A DNA stretch of 64,000 nt from Ligustrum vulgare (GCA_963555705.1 OY743172.1:18041446-18105445), one strand, 5' to 3'; shown: positions 48,393 to 60,517, counted from the stretch's first letter. A program made the numbers and translations. The notes: generated by a model from the sequence alone, not told the origin.

Positions 48393-51300
48393 TCATATAG
48401 GCTGACCTTTGGGAACAATTTGATCTTTGATCCACATGTAAATCGGAACCAATACGTAGTAAGTTGCTGCCAGGGCACCTAAGATGAAGCGCGAAAGAAA
48501 CACCAAAGGATTTACAGGCTCTGAAACATCCTCTACCTTAGGTCCAAGCTACGCAAAATAGAAAAACATGATTCTTTAAGCACGTGCATTTCTAAAAAAT
48601 CGAAATTCGCTCAGTTTAACTAAACAAGATATAAACAAATGGTACGCAAAATTGGTTACTGAGATAATCATGAAGAGTGAGCGAACACTCGATATCTAGA
48701 CTCTCTTCTCTATTCAAGAAAGCGCATGGAGGGTTCAATTCAAATTGGAATTAGAAAATACTGAGATACAGGGACGAGGTATTCCCGGGATAGCAATGAA
48801 GACAAGTTGATTAAGGCCTTGCTTGGTTTCCAACCTTTTTTTCAACTTTTCCCGAAAAATCATTTTCAATCCCATATTTCTATGGGACCCGCCATTTTCA
48901 CCCTTTTAAACCACACGTTCCTCAAAACACTCAAAATCCCCTAAAATTCCTCTAAAACTACCTATAGCAAACAGGCATTAAGAGAAAAATTAATGACTGC
49001 TTTGCAACTTTAGAGCTTGTTTGCTCTTATCCACTTTTTCAACTTTTCCCTCACATTCAATTTCAACCACATGTTCTATAGGATCCATCACTTTTCACAT
49101 TTTTCAATAATTTTTTAACCACACATTCTCCCAAAAACACAAATTCCCCAAATTTCTCCAAAAACTACCTAAACCAAACAGGCTCTTACTTTGGTGCATA
49201 ACCTTGCTGCAGGTATTTGGAATATGGCAGCAATTTCTACAGTTTTCATATAAGCATACATTAATTATGGACAAGAATTGGGCAGTTTTCAAAAGGTTTA
49301 AATAGAATAAAGCAAATGAAGATAGTTTGTCAATACTGTTCAATGTGTAAGATCCACCTTACCAAACGAGTCATGAAAGCGTTAAGTTTGAAACAGTTGT
49401 AGAAGAGGAATTAGAAAACTACCTGCAAAGGTGAGTCCCCGGATGCAGGTTTTACACCTGTAACTGAGCATCCCATAATCAGCCCATGTCTACGTACCCC
49501 GCGGTACCATTTTGGACCAATCCTCTTCAGTTGGACATCCTTGAATCCAGCCTTTTCAAACCACTCAATGTACTCTTCCTCCTTCGGGAAGAGCATCCAC
49601 GCATCAGCAAAGAAGCGGGATAACCAAAATGTTGGATATACAGGACCAATCACACAAGCCTTCCCTCCTAGCCTTAAAACTCGATATGCTTCCCTGATGC
49701 CACGTTGTGGGTCCGGCCAGTACTCAATACTGAAAGAATGTACAGTTGAGATACATCATTTGGAAACATCTCATCCATGTTTTCTTCCTGTTAAACTCTA
49801 ATTCTTTGTGTAATACAATATGAGGAATCCACAGTATTGAACTTAAAATCAAGTACATGGATATTTTGATATCTACCAGTTTATTAACAAAACAAAACAA
49901 GCAATATCAGCAATTGAAGTTTAGCAACATGCCAACATCAAGAAATCAACATTTAAGACCTCATTTCAATAATGAGGGTGAAATGCAGTTGAAGTTTTCT
50001 AGGCAATCAAAAGACAGTAGGCGATTTAGCATTAACCCCTTCTTACAAAGTTATGATAAACACAATTGAATACAAATAGGGCAAATTTATAGTGGTTCAA
50101 CCTCAACTTGGGAGGCAAGTCCAACTTGGAATACCCAATACATGTTAATTAAAATCTTTAAATTTTTTGATTTATATAGTATAAATTTAGTTTTAAACAT
50201 ACAATTAATTTTTCTTGTTAAAATCCTTATTCCTTATCCTCCGTATAGTCAACTAATCAAGGGCCTATTCTTGCCCCCAGGGCATATTTCTCAGTAGCAA
50301 AGGGGAGGACAGGAAACTTTCTCAGCGCAATCGGGTGTATAGTTCGAATCCTGAAATAATAAATTTATGCCCTATGGCAAGCGAGAGTCACCATCATTCG
50401 TAGAAGTTACCAATGTCCTCCACTCTGACTCTGGGAGGCACAACCTGCAATTTACCACTCGAATCAATAGCTCAGGGCAGGTTCAGTTCGAGCCCTCAAG
50501 GTGTGGGTTACACATTTTTTAATCAAGGACCTATTCTCTTTATTCTCTCCCTCACCTCTGTGTGCACCGGTAATTCCTTCACAGATATTTCGTCTCGGTA
50601 GGACATGTATTTCTATTACTATGAAATTCATAAGTGAAATAGTTAGCTAAAATTACATTATCATCATATGAACGCCCGAAAGAGGGCTGCTGGAAAAGAG
50701 CAGTTTTTTCAAGTCAAAGAACACGAACTTAAGTATGAGTACCCATTTATTATTTAATAATAATTTTGAGTTAAAATATATATAATCTCTTATAAAGAAA
50801 GGAAAATGATCATAGTAGAGTGTCTGACACTAGTTCGACAACACGCTAAGAGTATCCTTGCAACAGAGTAACTAAGTTCCACTCAATTCAACAAAACAAA
50901 AGGCAGAAATTAGATGAATCAACTGTTAAGGAATTTGTATACCTCCCAGCAGATATATATCTATCAGCATAATCAGTGTTGAAAGGGAGATCCTCAGCAT
51001 CACCCTCAATTATCTTGCATTCCTTCAAGGGCTCCTTCTTCTTAGCCTTGGCTAGCTGATGAGGAGACTGATCAAGAATTGTAACATTCTTAGCATCCAC
51101 ATGTTTCACTATACCTAAAGTGGTAAACCCTGTACCCCCACCAACATCCAACACTGTCAAATTCCTACTATTGAGCTCAGCTGGCTCAAGTGCCTCATCC
51201 CTCATATCCTCAGTCCAATGCCCAGGGTTTATAACATGATCATACACAATTGATAGAAACCTGTAGAACCAAAATGCCTCTTTCTTATGCTGAATGAATC

Positions 51301-51505
51301 TTGGCTGAGAGGCTGGCCTGGATGCTGAAACACTGCAATTTGGGGATACAAGGGTTTTACTCTTGTGGGTTCTTGAAATTTTCACACAAGAAACAGAATT
51401 CAACTTGGGAAAATGCTTTCCATTAAAATCTGAGCCAAGGAAACTTAGCCCATTTGGGCTAGTGAGTGTGGGGTTTATGACTCCATTGAGCAAAGAAGAA
51501 GCCAT
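48393..51505 (-). CDS. VTE3: 2-methyl-6-phytyl-1,4-hydroquinone methyltransferase (MPBQ/MSBQ methyltransferase), chloroplast, 3 exons, 341 aa
   Basis: This enzyme transfers a methyl group from S-adenosylmethionine to the quinol ring precursor of plastoquinone and of tocopherols, at the plastid inner envelope. Exons: 51505-50943, 49729-49423, 48548-48393, all in frame, giving 341 aa (family about 338). Residues 1 to about 58 form a Ser-rich, low-acid transit peptide. The SAM-binding motif VLDVGGGTGF is at about 118-127, and EGDAEDLPF at 167-175. Conserved blocks follow: IEYWPDPQRGIREAYRVL, IGPVYPTFWLSRFF, WMLFPKEEEYIEWF and KWYRGVRRHGLIMGCSV. A hydrophobic C-terminal anchor (FLSRFILGALAATYYVLVPI, about 308-327) precedes a short basic tail. 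The start chosen is MASSLLNG; an in-frame Met six codons upstream is less likely because it breaks the usual plastid-type start. Introns carry a SINE (intron 1) and two MITEs (intron 2). Confidence 0.96.
48826..48980. mobile_element. MITE-like copy in VTE3 intron 2, first of two
   Basis: Interior CACACGTTCCTCAAAACACTC resembles the neighbouring copy by position and base order; the ends GCTTGGTTTCC and AGCAAACAGGC are imperfect inverse matches. Confidence 0.4.
49012..49190. mobile_element. MITE in VTE3 intron 2, second of two
   Basis: AGAGCTTGTTTGC on the left and, in reverse, AAGAGCCTGTTTGGTTT on the right form imperfect inverted ends. The interior has TTTTTTAACCACACATTCTC, the inverse of the motif in the 33384 copy. 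Confidence 0.5.
50272..50520 (+). mobile_element. SINE with a 17-bp target duplication in VTE3 intron 1
   Basis: The 249-bp segment is flanked by AATCAAGGGCCTATTCT (50255-50271) and AATCAAGGACCTATTCT (50521-50537), a 16-of-17 direct duplication. About 24 bp from its start is an A-box-like TAGCAAAGGGGAGG, and near position 70 a B-box-like GTTCGAATCC, as in tRNA-derived SINEs. It ends in a short T-run (CACATTTTTT), as in Au-type plant SINEs. A second B-box-like GTTCGAGCCC lies near its 3' end. Family naming is a guess. Confidence 0.65.
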
Positions 51506-52112
51506 GAAATCAAGAAATAGCAAGAAACCACAAACAAGAAGGTGAAATCTTCGAGGCTAATCCGTTTAATTTGACGGTTTTGAGCAAAACCCAAGTGCAA
51601 AAACTGGATAATTTTTTTTTTTTTTTTTTTTTCGGTATAGGGGTGTATGTTATGGGAAAGACGCGCATATGACAGTATCTGATTCTAATGGAAGTGATTT
51701 GGCCCATTAAATTTTAAAAAAAAAATAAATAAAGAAAAAGAAAAGTTTTGGTTGGTTGGTTGAATTTTGTTGATAAATCTTGTGGTGAGAAGATTGAAGG
51801 TTTATGTGGTTTGCAGGTTATTGAAGTTTTACAATCCCTTCTCGTCGGTAAGTAAAAGAAAGGTTTATAAATCTTTTTTTTTACGGAATTATTTAAATTA
51901 GTTTTTAGTCACATACATTTTTTCACTTTAATTTTTAATCATACATTTTACCTTAAAAATATAAAAAAAAAAAAAAACCGTGGTCAGGCCGCCAAACTGT
52001 TGTGGTCCTCCGATTACTAAAACTGTTTAAAGTCCCAACTTATGCGTTTTGTAATAAATAGGTTTTTAAATTTTTATAGCAGAAAATTTCTACATTGTAT
52101 TTTTCAAGCGTG
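51506..52112. other. VTE3 promoter side, with a MITE-like remnant
   Basis: The 5' flank of VTE3 (minus strand) includes a long T-run at about 51608-51631. Around 51895-51960 the sequence TTTTTAGTCACATACATTTT and TTTTTAATCATACATTTTAC resembles the inverse MITE interior seen elsewhere. No gene. Confidence 0.4.
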
Positions 52113-52440
52113 GTTCTTAATGGACAATTTCTACACGTATGGTCAATCTAATTTCATGTGCAATGTTTAAGAAATATTTTATGAATAAAAAAAATAAGTA
52201 TTTTCTTTTTAAATAAGCGGAAATTGATGAAAACCATCAACTGAAACCAAACCAAAAGGTTGGTGGCATAAATATCAAAATGAAAAGTTGAGTACTCATT
52301 TACACAAATTTAATAGGCTAGAAATCATGGCTGCGATTTTCCCTTTTTTAACTTATATCTAAATCTAATAATTGATTCATTGAAACAAATTATAACCTTA
52401 ATAATATAAAATGGAAAAAGACGGGTAAGTTACTCTTCTG
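52113..52440. repeat. Duplicated segment, copy A (uninterrupted)
   Basis: The segment from TTCTTAATGGACAATTTCTA through AAGCGGAAATTGATGAAA and AAAAGGTTGGTGGCATAAAT to AATGGAAAAAGACGGGTAA reappears further right, split in three parts: 53094-53108, 55947 to about 56115 and about 60640-60800. Copy A keeps the pre-insertion state of both interruptions. Confidence 0.9.
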
Positions 52441-52608
52441 TTTTTAAAATGTTGAACTTCAATCTTAGAAGTCCTTACAGGTTACAGCTCATGTTCTGTG
52501 AATTTGTAGATGATCTAAATCGCGAAATGTATTTCAGTGGAGTAAGGTTGAAAGCTTGTTATTTAACTGCACTTACAAGAAGTTTCATTCATACCAAATT
52601 TATGGAGT

Positions 52609-52790
52609 GTTCGACGGTTACCACATGGTTTTTTATGTGTGTTTTTTTTTTTTTTTTGAGGTAAAATGTGTGTTTAAAAATTGGAGAGAGAAAATGTGTG
52701 TAGTTAAAAAGAAAATTTGGGAAATTGTGTAAAAAGAAATGATTTATATACCCAAAAAAAATAAAAAAACAATGTAACCGAACACACTAT
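52609..52790. mobile_element. MITE of the GCCTCTGTTTGG-related family between the duplicated segments
   Basis: The ends AGTGTTCGACGGTTAC and GTAACCGAACACACT are near-perfect inverted repeats. The interior has GAGGTAAAATGTGTGTTTAA and GGAGAGAGAAAATGTGTG, as in the copy at 33384. Confidence 0.65.
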
Positions 52791-52928
52791 TAGGATTCGA
52801 ATTCCCACCTTTCAACTGCTAGAGATTTCTCACTCTCACATTTTCACCACTTCAGTTATACACGAGAGTTGCTACTCTTCTATTTTTAGTTTTTACAAGT
52901 TTTTGAAGAGAGAACTTTAAATTTTATA

Positions 52929-53090
52929 GTGTGTTTGGTAGGGTTAAAAAAAACAAACTATTTATTTTTACACAATTTTTAAAATCATTTTTTAACCACA
53001 CATTTCCTCTCTCTAATTTTTAATCACACATTTTACATTGAAAACACAAAAAATTCATAAAAAATCGTGATGTAGCCGCCGATCACTCCA
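52929..53090. mobile_element. Another MITE copy, inverse orientation
   Basis: It starts TAGTGTGTTTGGTAGGG, and its interior TTTTTTAACCACACATTTCC is the inverse of the family signature. The right end is diverged. Confidence 0.5.
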
Positions 53091-53108
53091 TTAGTTCTTA
53101 ATGGACAA

Positions 53109-53654
53109 CTAGTGAATCATCCCGTGCGATGCACGGGAAGAAACGTCTAAATAAAAATAATCATATTCGAAATTAAATGAATTCCATAAACAAAATAAAT
53201 AACATTCACAAATAAGAGATATGTTCATCATTTATTTGTTTCATGTATAAACATCAATCTTTTAGGGAGAAGTCATACATTCGAAAATGATTGTACCTGA
53301 CTCTTATTGATAGTCATGACATATGACACCATTAATGAATTTTTTTTTTTGAAATCTAATAAGTATCCTAAAATTCGAATGGTTCAACGATATCCTTGGA
53401 ATAAAGAACTTGTATTCTGCATTACCGTCAGATAGAATTTGACCTTATAGAATATGATCGTCAAGTTTTGTAACGATTATTCACTATCTCCTCGAACCAA
53501 AAATTCACCTTGCAAAATGAACACTTAAATGTAGCATCTCCAGTATTCATGTACTCTGAACATTCAAATAATAGATGAAAAAGTTAATAATAGAGACCAT
53601 GCATAAAAAAGATAAAATTCAATATTTTGATCATTGACAATGAAAAACAACATG

Positions 53655-53717
<63 letters not shown>

Positions 53718-55946
53718 TGCGAGGTTGACAAAGATATTGCATCAAATTTATGATATTTTAGGTTTTTAATATTTATACAACGTAATTATTTTTGGATTGA
53801 AATTATAATTTATTATTGATCATCTCAATTTTTAGTTAAGTATATTGGGAGACAATTTATATATTATTGTGAAAAAATATCATAAAATTTGAATTAAAAT
53901 ATAGCAAATAATATCTTGCTATGGTTAATTACTTTTTGAAATTTTAAAATTAACAGTTAGGACAAAAATCATTAATAACAATATCATTTCAAACAATATA
54001 GATAAATTTGTTAACCTTTAATGTTAAAAAATGTGATATGAGATTTTTTGGAATAAAAAATTAATTAAGAATTAAATGTAATTGTCATTGAAATAATTTT
54101 GATAAATAATGCAACATAGGAAAGAACTTTAATATGTATATGTAATAAATAACTTAAAAATAGGATTTAGTTATAAAAATTTCAATACAACGTGATTTAT
54201 AAAAATAAGAACGTGTATAAATTTTAGATATAATTTTAATTGAGAATTTAACATTGGATCTATATGACTGAACCAAATATTTATCCATAAAATTAGGACC
54301 AATAAAATATCACAATTATTATAAGAAATCAATTACGTATTAAATGTAATTATTTATAAAAATATTTAATAATTTAATAATACGCCATAAAAAAGAGCTC
54401 CAATTTTTAGATGTACTAAATTACTAAAAATAAGATTATTTATAAAAAAAAACTATAAGTATGATGTGATTTAAAATTTAGTACTCCCTTTGTCCCATAA
54501 AGATAGTTCTCTACTAATTTTCACACAGATTAAGGACAAAATAGAATATAAAATATTAATTTCACTCTTAAAAAATAAAGTAGAGTATCTTTTTGATACG
54601 GACAAAAAAGAAATAGTGGATTATCTTTGTAGGACGGAGAGAGTATTATCTAGTAATAAAATTTCGACATAATTTTTAACTAAAAATTTTACTTTGGATT
54701 TGTATAACTGAACACAAATATTTATTTGTAAGACTGAAAACATTAGAAGAACACTTTTTTTTTTTAATAAAAATAGAGGTTTTGACACAAAAAATCCAAA
54801 TATAAATAAATAAAACCAAACAAATTATCGTTCTTATATCAAAAAAAAAAAAACTTCTCGGTAAAAGCAAATTTTAAAAAAATAATTATTCTAGTTTCTT
54901 GTTTTTATTATTTTTTATACAATGTGATATACAATTTCATCAAATATATATACTGACCCATGAATAATATGTTTTTTCTTCAGACAACGGCCGAAACCAT
55001 TACCATGTCTATCCAACCCAAAACTATTCTAAATAGCCCAACATTAGTTAACACATTGCAACCCCAACAGAGAAATCTAGAACATAATATAAATAGATTA
55101 TTAACAAATTTTCTTATTAGTCTAAAATAATTTTGCATTCTATATTGTTTTCGAAGCTTTCTCTACAATATTATTGTTTTAATATTTTTTTCTTTTTTGT
55201 CAGAAACTCAAATCTATGTTCAACGACTAAAAATATCACAAGTCTTGAAGAAAAGAGTAGTGCCAATCTTTTTTACTTTTTCAAAAAATAATTTAATATT
55301 TTTTTATTTTCAACTGGTTTGTAATATTAACAACTAATAAGCATTACTACCGCACCAGAAATTTTGAATCATAAAACGTGATAAATAAAAGGTGGAGTAG
55401 AGCGGTCATGTTAAACAGTACACATTTTTTCAAAAAAATAACCCTTTAATTGAATCTTTTATTATTGTGTACATCTTCATAATAATTATATATAACATAA
55501 ATGAAAGAGGTTGTATATAGGGAAATGGGAAAAAAAAAGGATATAGAAAACAAAAATGAATCAACAAATTTTGAAAAAGGCGAAAAAATGAAACAAATTC
55601 TGAAAAAAGCGAAAAAGGAAAAAAATAATAATTGACTTTTCAGTGTAATTAGGCGGCGAGAAATAGAAGCAATGTAAATACAATAAATATTGAAAACTGT
55701 AAGTAGACGTCAGCAATTTTAAAAATAATAAATAAATATTGAAGGTCCAATTGCTTTTGAAGTGGGTTTTGAAGTTAATTATTGGATAGGGAATATGAGT
55801 AGTGTGAACATAATAAATATTGAAGTCCCCAAAAATTGGAAAAATAAATAAATAAATAAATAAAATCTGCACATAGTATATGAGTTTTGGAGGAAAACAG
55901 TGAAATTGATTGGGGTTGACTCAGCTACTTTTATATATTATATAGA
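53109..55946 (-). mobile_element. 2.8-kb non-autonomous Helitron
   Basis: On the minus strand it starts TCTATATAATATATAAAAG and ends with a perfect hairpin (CCCGTGCATCGCACGGG) about ten bases before CTAG, between A and T. Copy A of the surrounding duplication shows the joined, empty site ACAA|TTTC at 52127/52128, which fixes both ends to the base. There is no Rep/helicase frame. It contains a long AAT microsatellite. Confidence 0.9.
53656..53717. repeat. (AAT)n microsatellite, about 20 units, inside the Helitron
   Basis: Uninterrupted AAT/ATA repeat of about 62 bp. Confidence 0.95.
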
Positions 55947-56216
55947 TTTCTACATGTACGGTCATTCTAGTTTCATGTGAAATGTTTATGAAATATTTTA
56001 TGAATAAAATAGTAAGTATTTTCTTTTTAAATAAGCGGAAATTGATGAAACCCTTCAACTGAAACTAAACCAAAAGGTTGGTGGCATAAATATCAAAAGG
56101 AAAAGTTGAGTATTTTACAGTAAATGACACAAAACGTCCCTACCTTTGAAGTGTATCGTCGTCCAAACAAACTATAAACCATTTCCTCTTTCCCGCTAAA
56201 GTTGTTAACTGACAGT

Positions 56217-56727
56217 TAGGGGTGGGCATCAACCCGCCCAACCTGCCAAAACCGCCCAACCCAACCCAACCCGATTGGGTTGGGTTGTGTTTTGATGAAA
56301 ATTGGGTTGGGTTGGGTTATAAAAAAAAAATTTGTTTGGGTTGGGTTGGGTTGGGTTGTGGGTTGGATGAAAAACCCAACCCAACCCAACCCAATCAAAA
56401 TTAAAAAATATAAGACCATTTAAATTTCAAAAATCTTAAATTCATTTTCAATTTGGATAAAACTCAAATATAATTTGAACATATTTTAGTTTTATTAGCA
56501 AATATTCAATTTATTATATTTGAGCTTATTGTATTGTACATAATTTATTTGAGTTAATAGTTGATTTATGGGCATAATTTTTTAATTTTCTAAGAATTTT
56601 ATTTAATTGGACCAAAGTCCAGACCACCCAACCCAACCCAACCCGACCGAAACTTGATTGAGTTGGGTTTGAACTCATATTTGGGTTGGGTAAAAAACCG
56701 ATCCAACCCAACCCACGCCCACCCCTA
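56217..56727. mobile_element. 511-bp non-autonomous hAT element with perfect 8-bp target duplication
   Basis: It begins TAGGGGTGGGCA and ends GCCCACCCCTA, and is flanked by CTGACAGT on both sides (56209-56216 and 56728-56735). Both subterminal regions are dense in GGGTTGGGTTGG and CCCAACCCAACC, which makes the two halves self-complementary. No gene. Confidence 0.92.
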
Positions 56728-57129
56728 CTGACAGTGCTAGTAAACCATTTAATTTCTTTCTCGCCAAAGATTGGTGAATAATGTCCCAACATTTGAATAC
56801 ATTTTGCGATATACATCCCTATCTTTAACAAATGTTGGCGTAAATCATTCCTACCTATTCAAAAAATTGACACATGACCTATTCAAAAAAAATGGCACGT
56901 GACAGCCCCATCTTCTTCCTTTCAATAAATTCACCATACACAACACTCAACATTCTACGACACAATATTGAATAACTCTAGACAACAAAAGCAGTCATAT
57001 ATATTACCAAAATGACCATGTCAAGGACGAAATCAAAATATATTTAAGAACGAAGCTAGGCACCACATGTGCATTCAACAAAAAAAGAAGGCGGATGTAG
57101 TGATTTCTAGAATTAGAAACAGGAAATAT

Positions 57130-58490
57130 AATACAAAAAGAAATGTCCTGATTCTCTAGCTTCGTACAGGTGGTGGGACCCCTTTACAAACTCTCCTATT
57201 GTGTCCCGGCTCACCACACTTTGTACATGTCATGACCATACCCTTTCTTCTCCCTGAACTAGCTTGGTCTCTTGTAGTACTCTCTAGAGTGCTTGCAGTA
57301 CTTGAAGAATTTCTTCATTTGAATTAAGGAGTGCGCTTCATTTGGCTCCTTCCTTCTGTTTTTCTTTGACATCCCAGATCTTTTCGTGTAAACCGATGGA
57401 GTGAAAGGAAATTGACCTGAGTCAGGCCATGAGGCCGGACCAGTGATGGGGGAAATGGATGGAATTTATGTCATGATGTATGCTTCCTTCACTTATATGG
57501 CATCTGCATAATCTGTTACAGTAAGGCCCTAGTGACTAAGGATGCAATCACGTGGCTGCAAGGGATTCTTGTTAATTACCAACTATGACATCCGTAAGTC
57601 TTTGCCCAAAGGTCTACAACGTGTACTACATTGCCTAAATTGTGACGTACTTCAAATTTTTCATGCCATGCATGATCCGTTCATTCTAACCATGCAAGTT
57701 TACTGTTCTTATCAATTATCTTTTGGATTCTAGGTCCTACTACGGTTTTCTATCGATCACAGTAATCCCTCCGGCATACAATTCTCTTCATCAAATGAAC
57801 TCTGATCTCCTCTAGCATTGTTAAGATGAGCTTCTCTCTTGCATTCACTAGTGTGCTATTGAATAACTCACATAAGTTGTTCAATAGCATATCACTCTTA
57901 TTCCACTCTTTGAAATAAGACTTGCTCCAATGAGATGCAGGTTTACCTTCAAGCCATCCATGTGTAGCTGGGTCCAAGTCCAACATTTTTTTCATGTGTT
58001 CATTCCACTGTCGTATAGCAGTAGCTCTAGATGCATTCCAAAGAATGTTCTTCAATGTCAAACCTTTGTGAGAGGAACTGAAATTGTTGTAGAGATGCCC
58101 AACACATGTCCTGTGACCACACATCTTCGACACCAATTTCATGGAAGAACTAATTAGATCACTCATTTTCCGGTTCTTTCCGAATGTTCTCATCCATACG
58201 TGGAACATAAAAATCTTCAAACGTGTCATCTACAATGTCTTAAGCATGCAATAGCAATGATACCACGTATACCACAATAACTGGATGACCTCTTTGATCT
58301 TGAAGCATTTCCTTGATGTTTGCCTCACAGTACAATTCTCTCACCCCCCTCCCAGACTCATTTCTTGTTTTGGTGATAGAATTTCAACCGCACATCATTA
58401 CCCACAGTTCGTATAAATTTTAGCAAATTATCTCTTCTAAACCATGCAGGAAGAAAGAAGTCCAAGTACAGCACAAACCCTCTTTCGTAG
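57130..58490 (-). pseudogene. MuDR-type transposase remnant (MURA-like), C-terminal two thirds
   Basis: On the minus strand 58229-57750 encodes HLYNNFSSSHKGLTLKNILW, a run like NEHMKKMLDLDPATHGWL, SHWSKSYFKEWNKSDMLLNN and LTMLEEIRVHLMKRI, the block after the catalytic core in plant MuDR transposases. Near 57260-57140 a zinc knuckle, CTKCGEPGHNRRVC, follows in another frame, as usual for the C-terminus. Upstream sequence (58490-58375) reads like the N-terminal region and continues beyond the hAT insertion at 59546. Frames are broken. Confidence 0.8.
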
Positions 58491-58497
58491 ACCACAT

Positions 58498-59537
58498 TAG
58501 GGGTGTAAACGGTTTGGTTTGGACGGTTTTTGATAATTTTTCAAACCAAACCATTTAAAGCGGTTTAACGTTTTTCCAACCCAAACAAAACCATTTCATT
58601 TCCTAAACCAAACCTTTTTTTGCGGTTTGGTGCGGTTTTAAACCGCGGTTTGCAAACGAAACTAAACTAATATATGTAGATCGAGTTAAAATAACTATTG
58701 AAATAGAATTTTGAATTAAGTCATTAAAATTAATTGCAAATAACCCAACGACATTATGGATATATGTTATAAGACTAACAAAATTAAAACATATAGGTAA
58801 ACAACTTCTAAAATAAATACAAAAGCACAATCACAAACAAATAATCACAATTATATAAAAAAAAACCTAATAGATAACATAATCCATTCTCAAGTTAGAC
58901 TTTCCTATTATTTCACAACAAAACAACTTAAACTCAAATATACTATATTCCAAGTACAACTACTAAACTACACGATGAAAGAATGACACTTTAGGCATTT
59001 AGAATTTGATGAATTACAGTTGATGATAAAAGGTCTCAAGTACAACTAATTTTACTTAGATAACCATAAATACTCAAGTCACGACTTGCTAAATTAACAG
59101 AAGACAAATATTATACCTAGGAAAAAATAAATAATGTGCAAGTTTATGCATACTTCCAAAAAAAAAAAAAAAAAACATAGGAATATAGAATAAAAAACAA
59201 ATAAAGTAAGAAAGTATTTGGTAGTATTTAATTGTTAGCACTAGTAGAGTGTCTTTCTTAACAAGAAATGAAAAGCAAAGTGCCGCTTCATATAAATTGA
59301 AAATAAAAGCAGTAAAAAAATTTGTATTTTTGCAATTAAAAAATTAAATTTTAATTGTAATTGTTTAGCGGTTTGAAACGGATTTTGAAAAATGAAACTT
59401 AAACCAAATCATTTGAAAGCGGTTTGGCTTGGGTCAAAATCGAGACGTTGACGGGTCCACGTGGATCCGAACCAAAGGTTTCGAAATTGCGGTTTCATTT
59501 CGGTTTGACGGTTTGACGATTTCGTTGTACAGCCCTA
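58498..59537. mobile_element. 1.04-kb non-autonomous hAT element with perfect 8-bp target duplication, inside the MuDR gene remnant
   Basis: It begins TAGGGGTGTAAACGG and ends TGTACAGCCCTA, and is flanked by GACCACAT on both sides (58490-58497 and 59538-59545). The subterminal parts are rich in CGGTTTGG and CCAAACC motifs. No transposase. Confidence 0.92.
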
Positions 59538-60394
59538 GACCACATTGTTTGGCTTATCATAGAATTGGCCTCCATGATGGAGTTCAACCGTGAAAAATGA
59601 TGATTTGGAACTTGCATGCACATTACAGTATATTAGTAGTTTTCCTCAGCAACATAGAACATCATTATAACAGTAACAAATCCAAATTATTGAACAGCAA
59701 ATTCAAACGCATTTCAACAAGGTTCTTGAGTTTTTTTTGAAGCACAACTATCTTTTAAGTATCAAATATCAGTTTCTTGATCAAAATTAAAAGCCAACAG
59801 AGAAAAATACACGTTCATAAGCGCATGCACTTCCGAAAATTTCTTAATAATCTTTGGCCTCAGCCTAATTCATTACTTCAAGCAATACCCAAATTGTCTT
59901 TTATCTCACTTCACTTGCCCATTTCATCTTTCCTTTTGATAGTCTTATATATAGGTTTATAAGTAAAAAATTGCAAAACTAAACAGTGGAATGTATAACT
60001 CATCAAAGAATTTTATAAACAAATTATAAGAGAGTTCATGGATGCTGAATAGAAGAAATACTCTTGCAGTAATACGGTGTGTTATCTTTTATTTTTTTGG
60101 ATGATTCTGAACAAGCAAATCTTATTTGTAATTACAATCTGTCAGAGTAATCCTCTTACCAATGTGAGTTGCATCTCGAAAAAAATTCAAGAACACCTTT
60201 TAATGCAACTTGCGTAATGCTTGGTGGGTATTTCTTAGTGATCAACCACAAAGTTGGTGTTGATCTTTCACTCAATATTGTGTATCGATTGAGAATCTAT
60301 GATCTTTGCTATTGGTAGATTAATCATTTATTCATTCTTATATTATCGTACAAAAATGTGCCTTGATTTGGGATCTACTAATTTATTTGATGTA

Positions 60395-60517
60395 AATCGC
60401 ATCAAACCGTAAAAAATAGTTTGATTTGGTTTGGTTTGAAAAAATTTCAAACCGTTTTAAACGGTTTGGTTTGAAATTTTGCTACAAACTGCCCAAACCA
60501 AACCTGTTCACCCCTAA
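60395..60517. mobile_element. Truncated hAT end of the same kind
   Basis: The stretch is rich in CGGTTTGGTTTG and CCAAACC and ends CTGTTCACCCCTA, the inverse of the 58498 element start. The other end is missing. Confidence 0.55.

Noticed and set aside
50341..50350. GTTCGAATCC as a possible tRNA gene
   Set aside because: No acceptor stem or anticodon arm can be drawn around it; it fits the B box of the SINE at 50272-50520.
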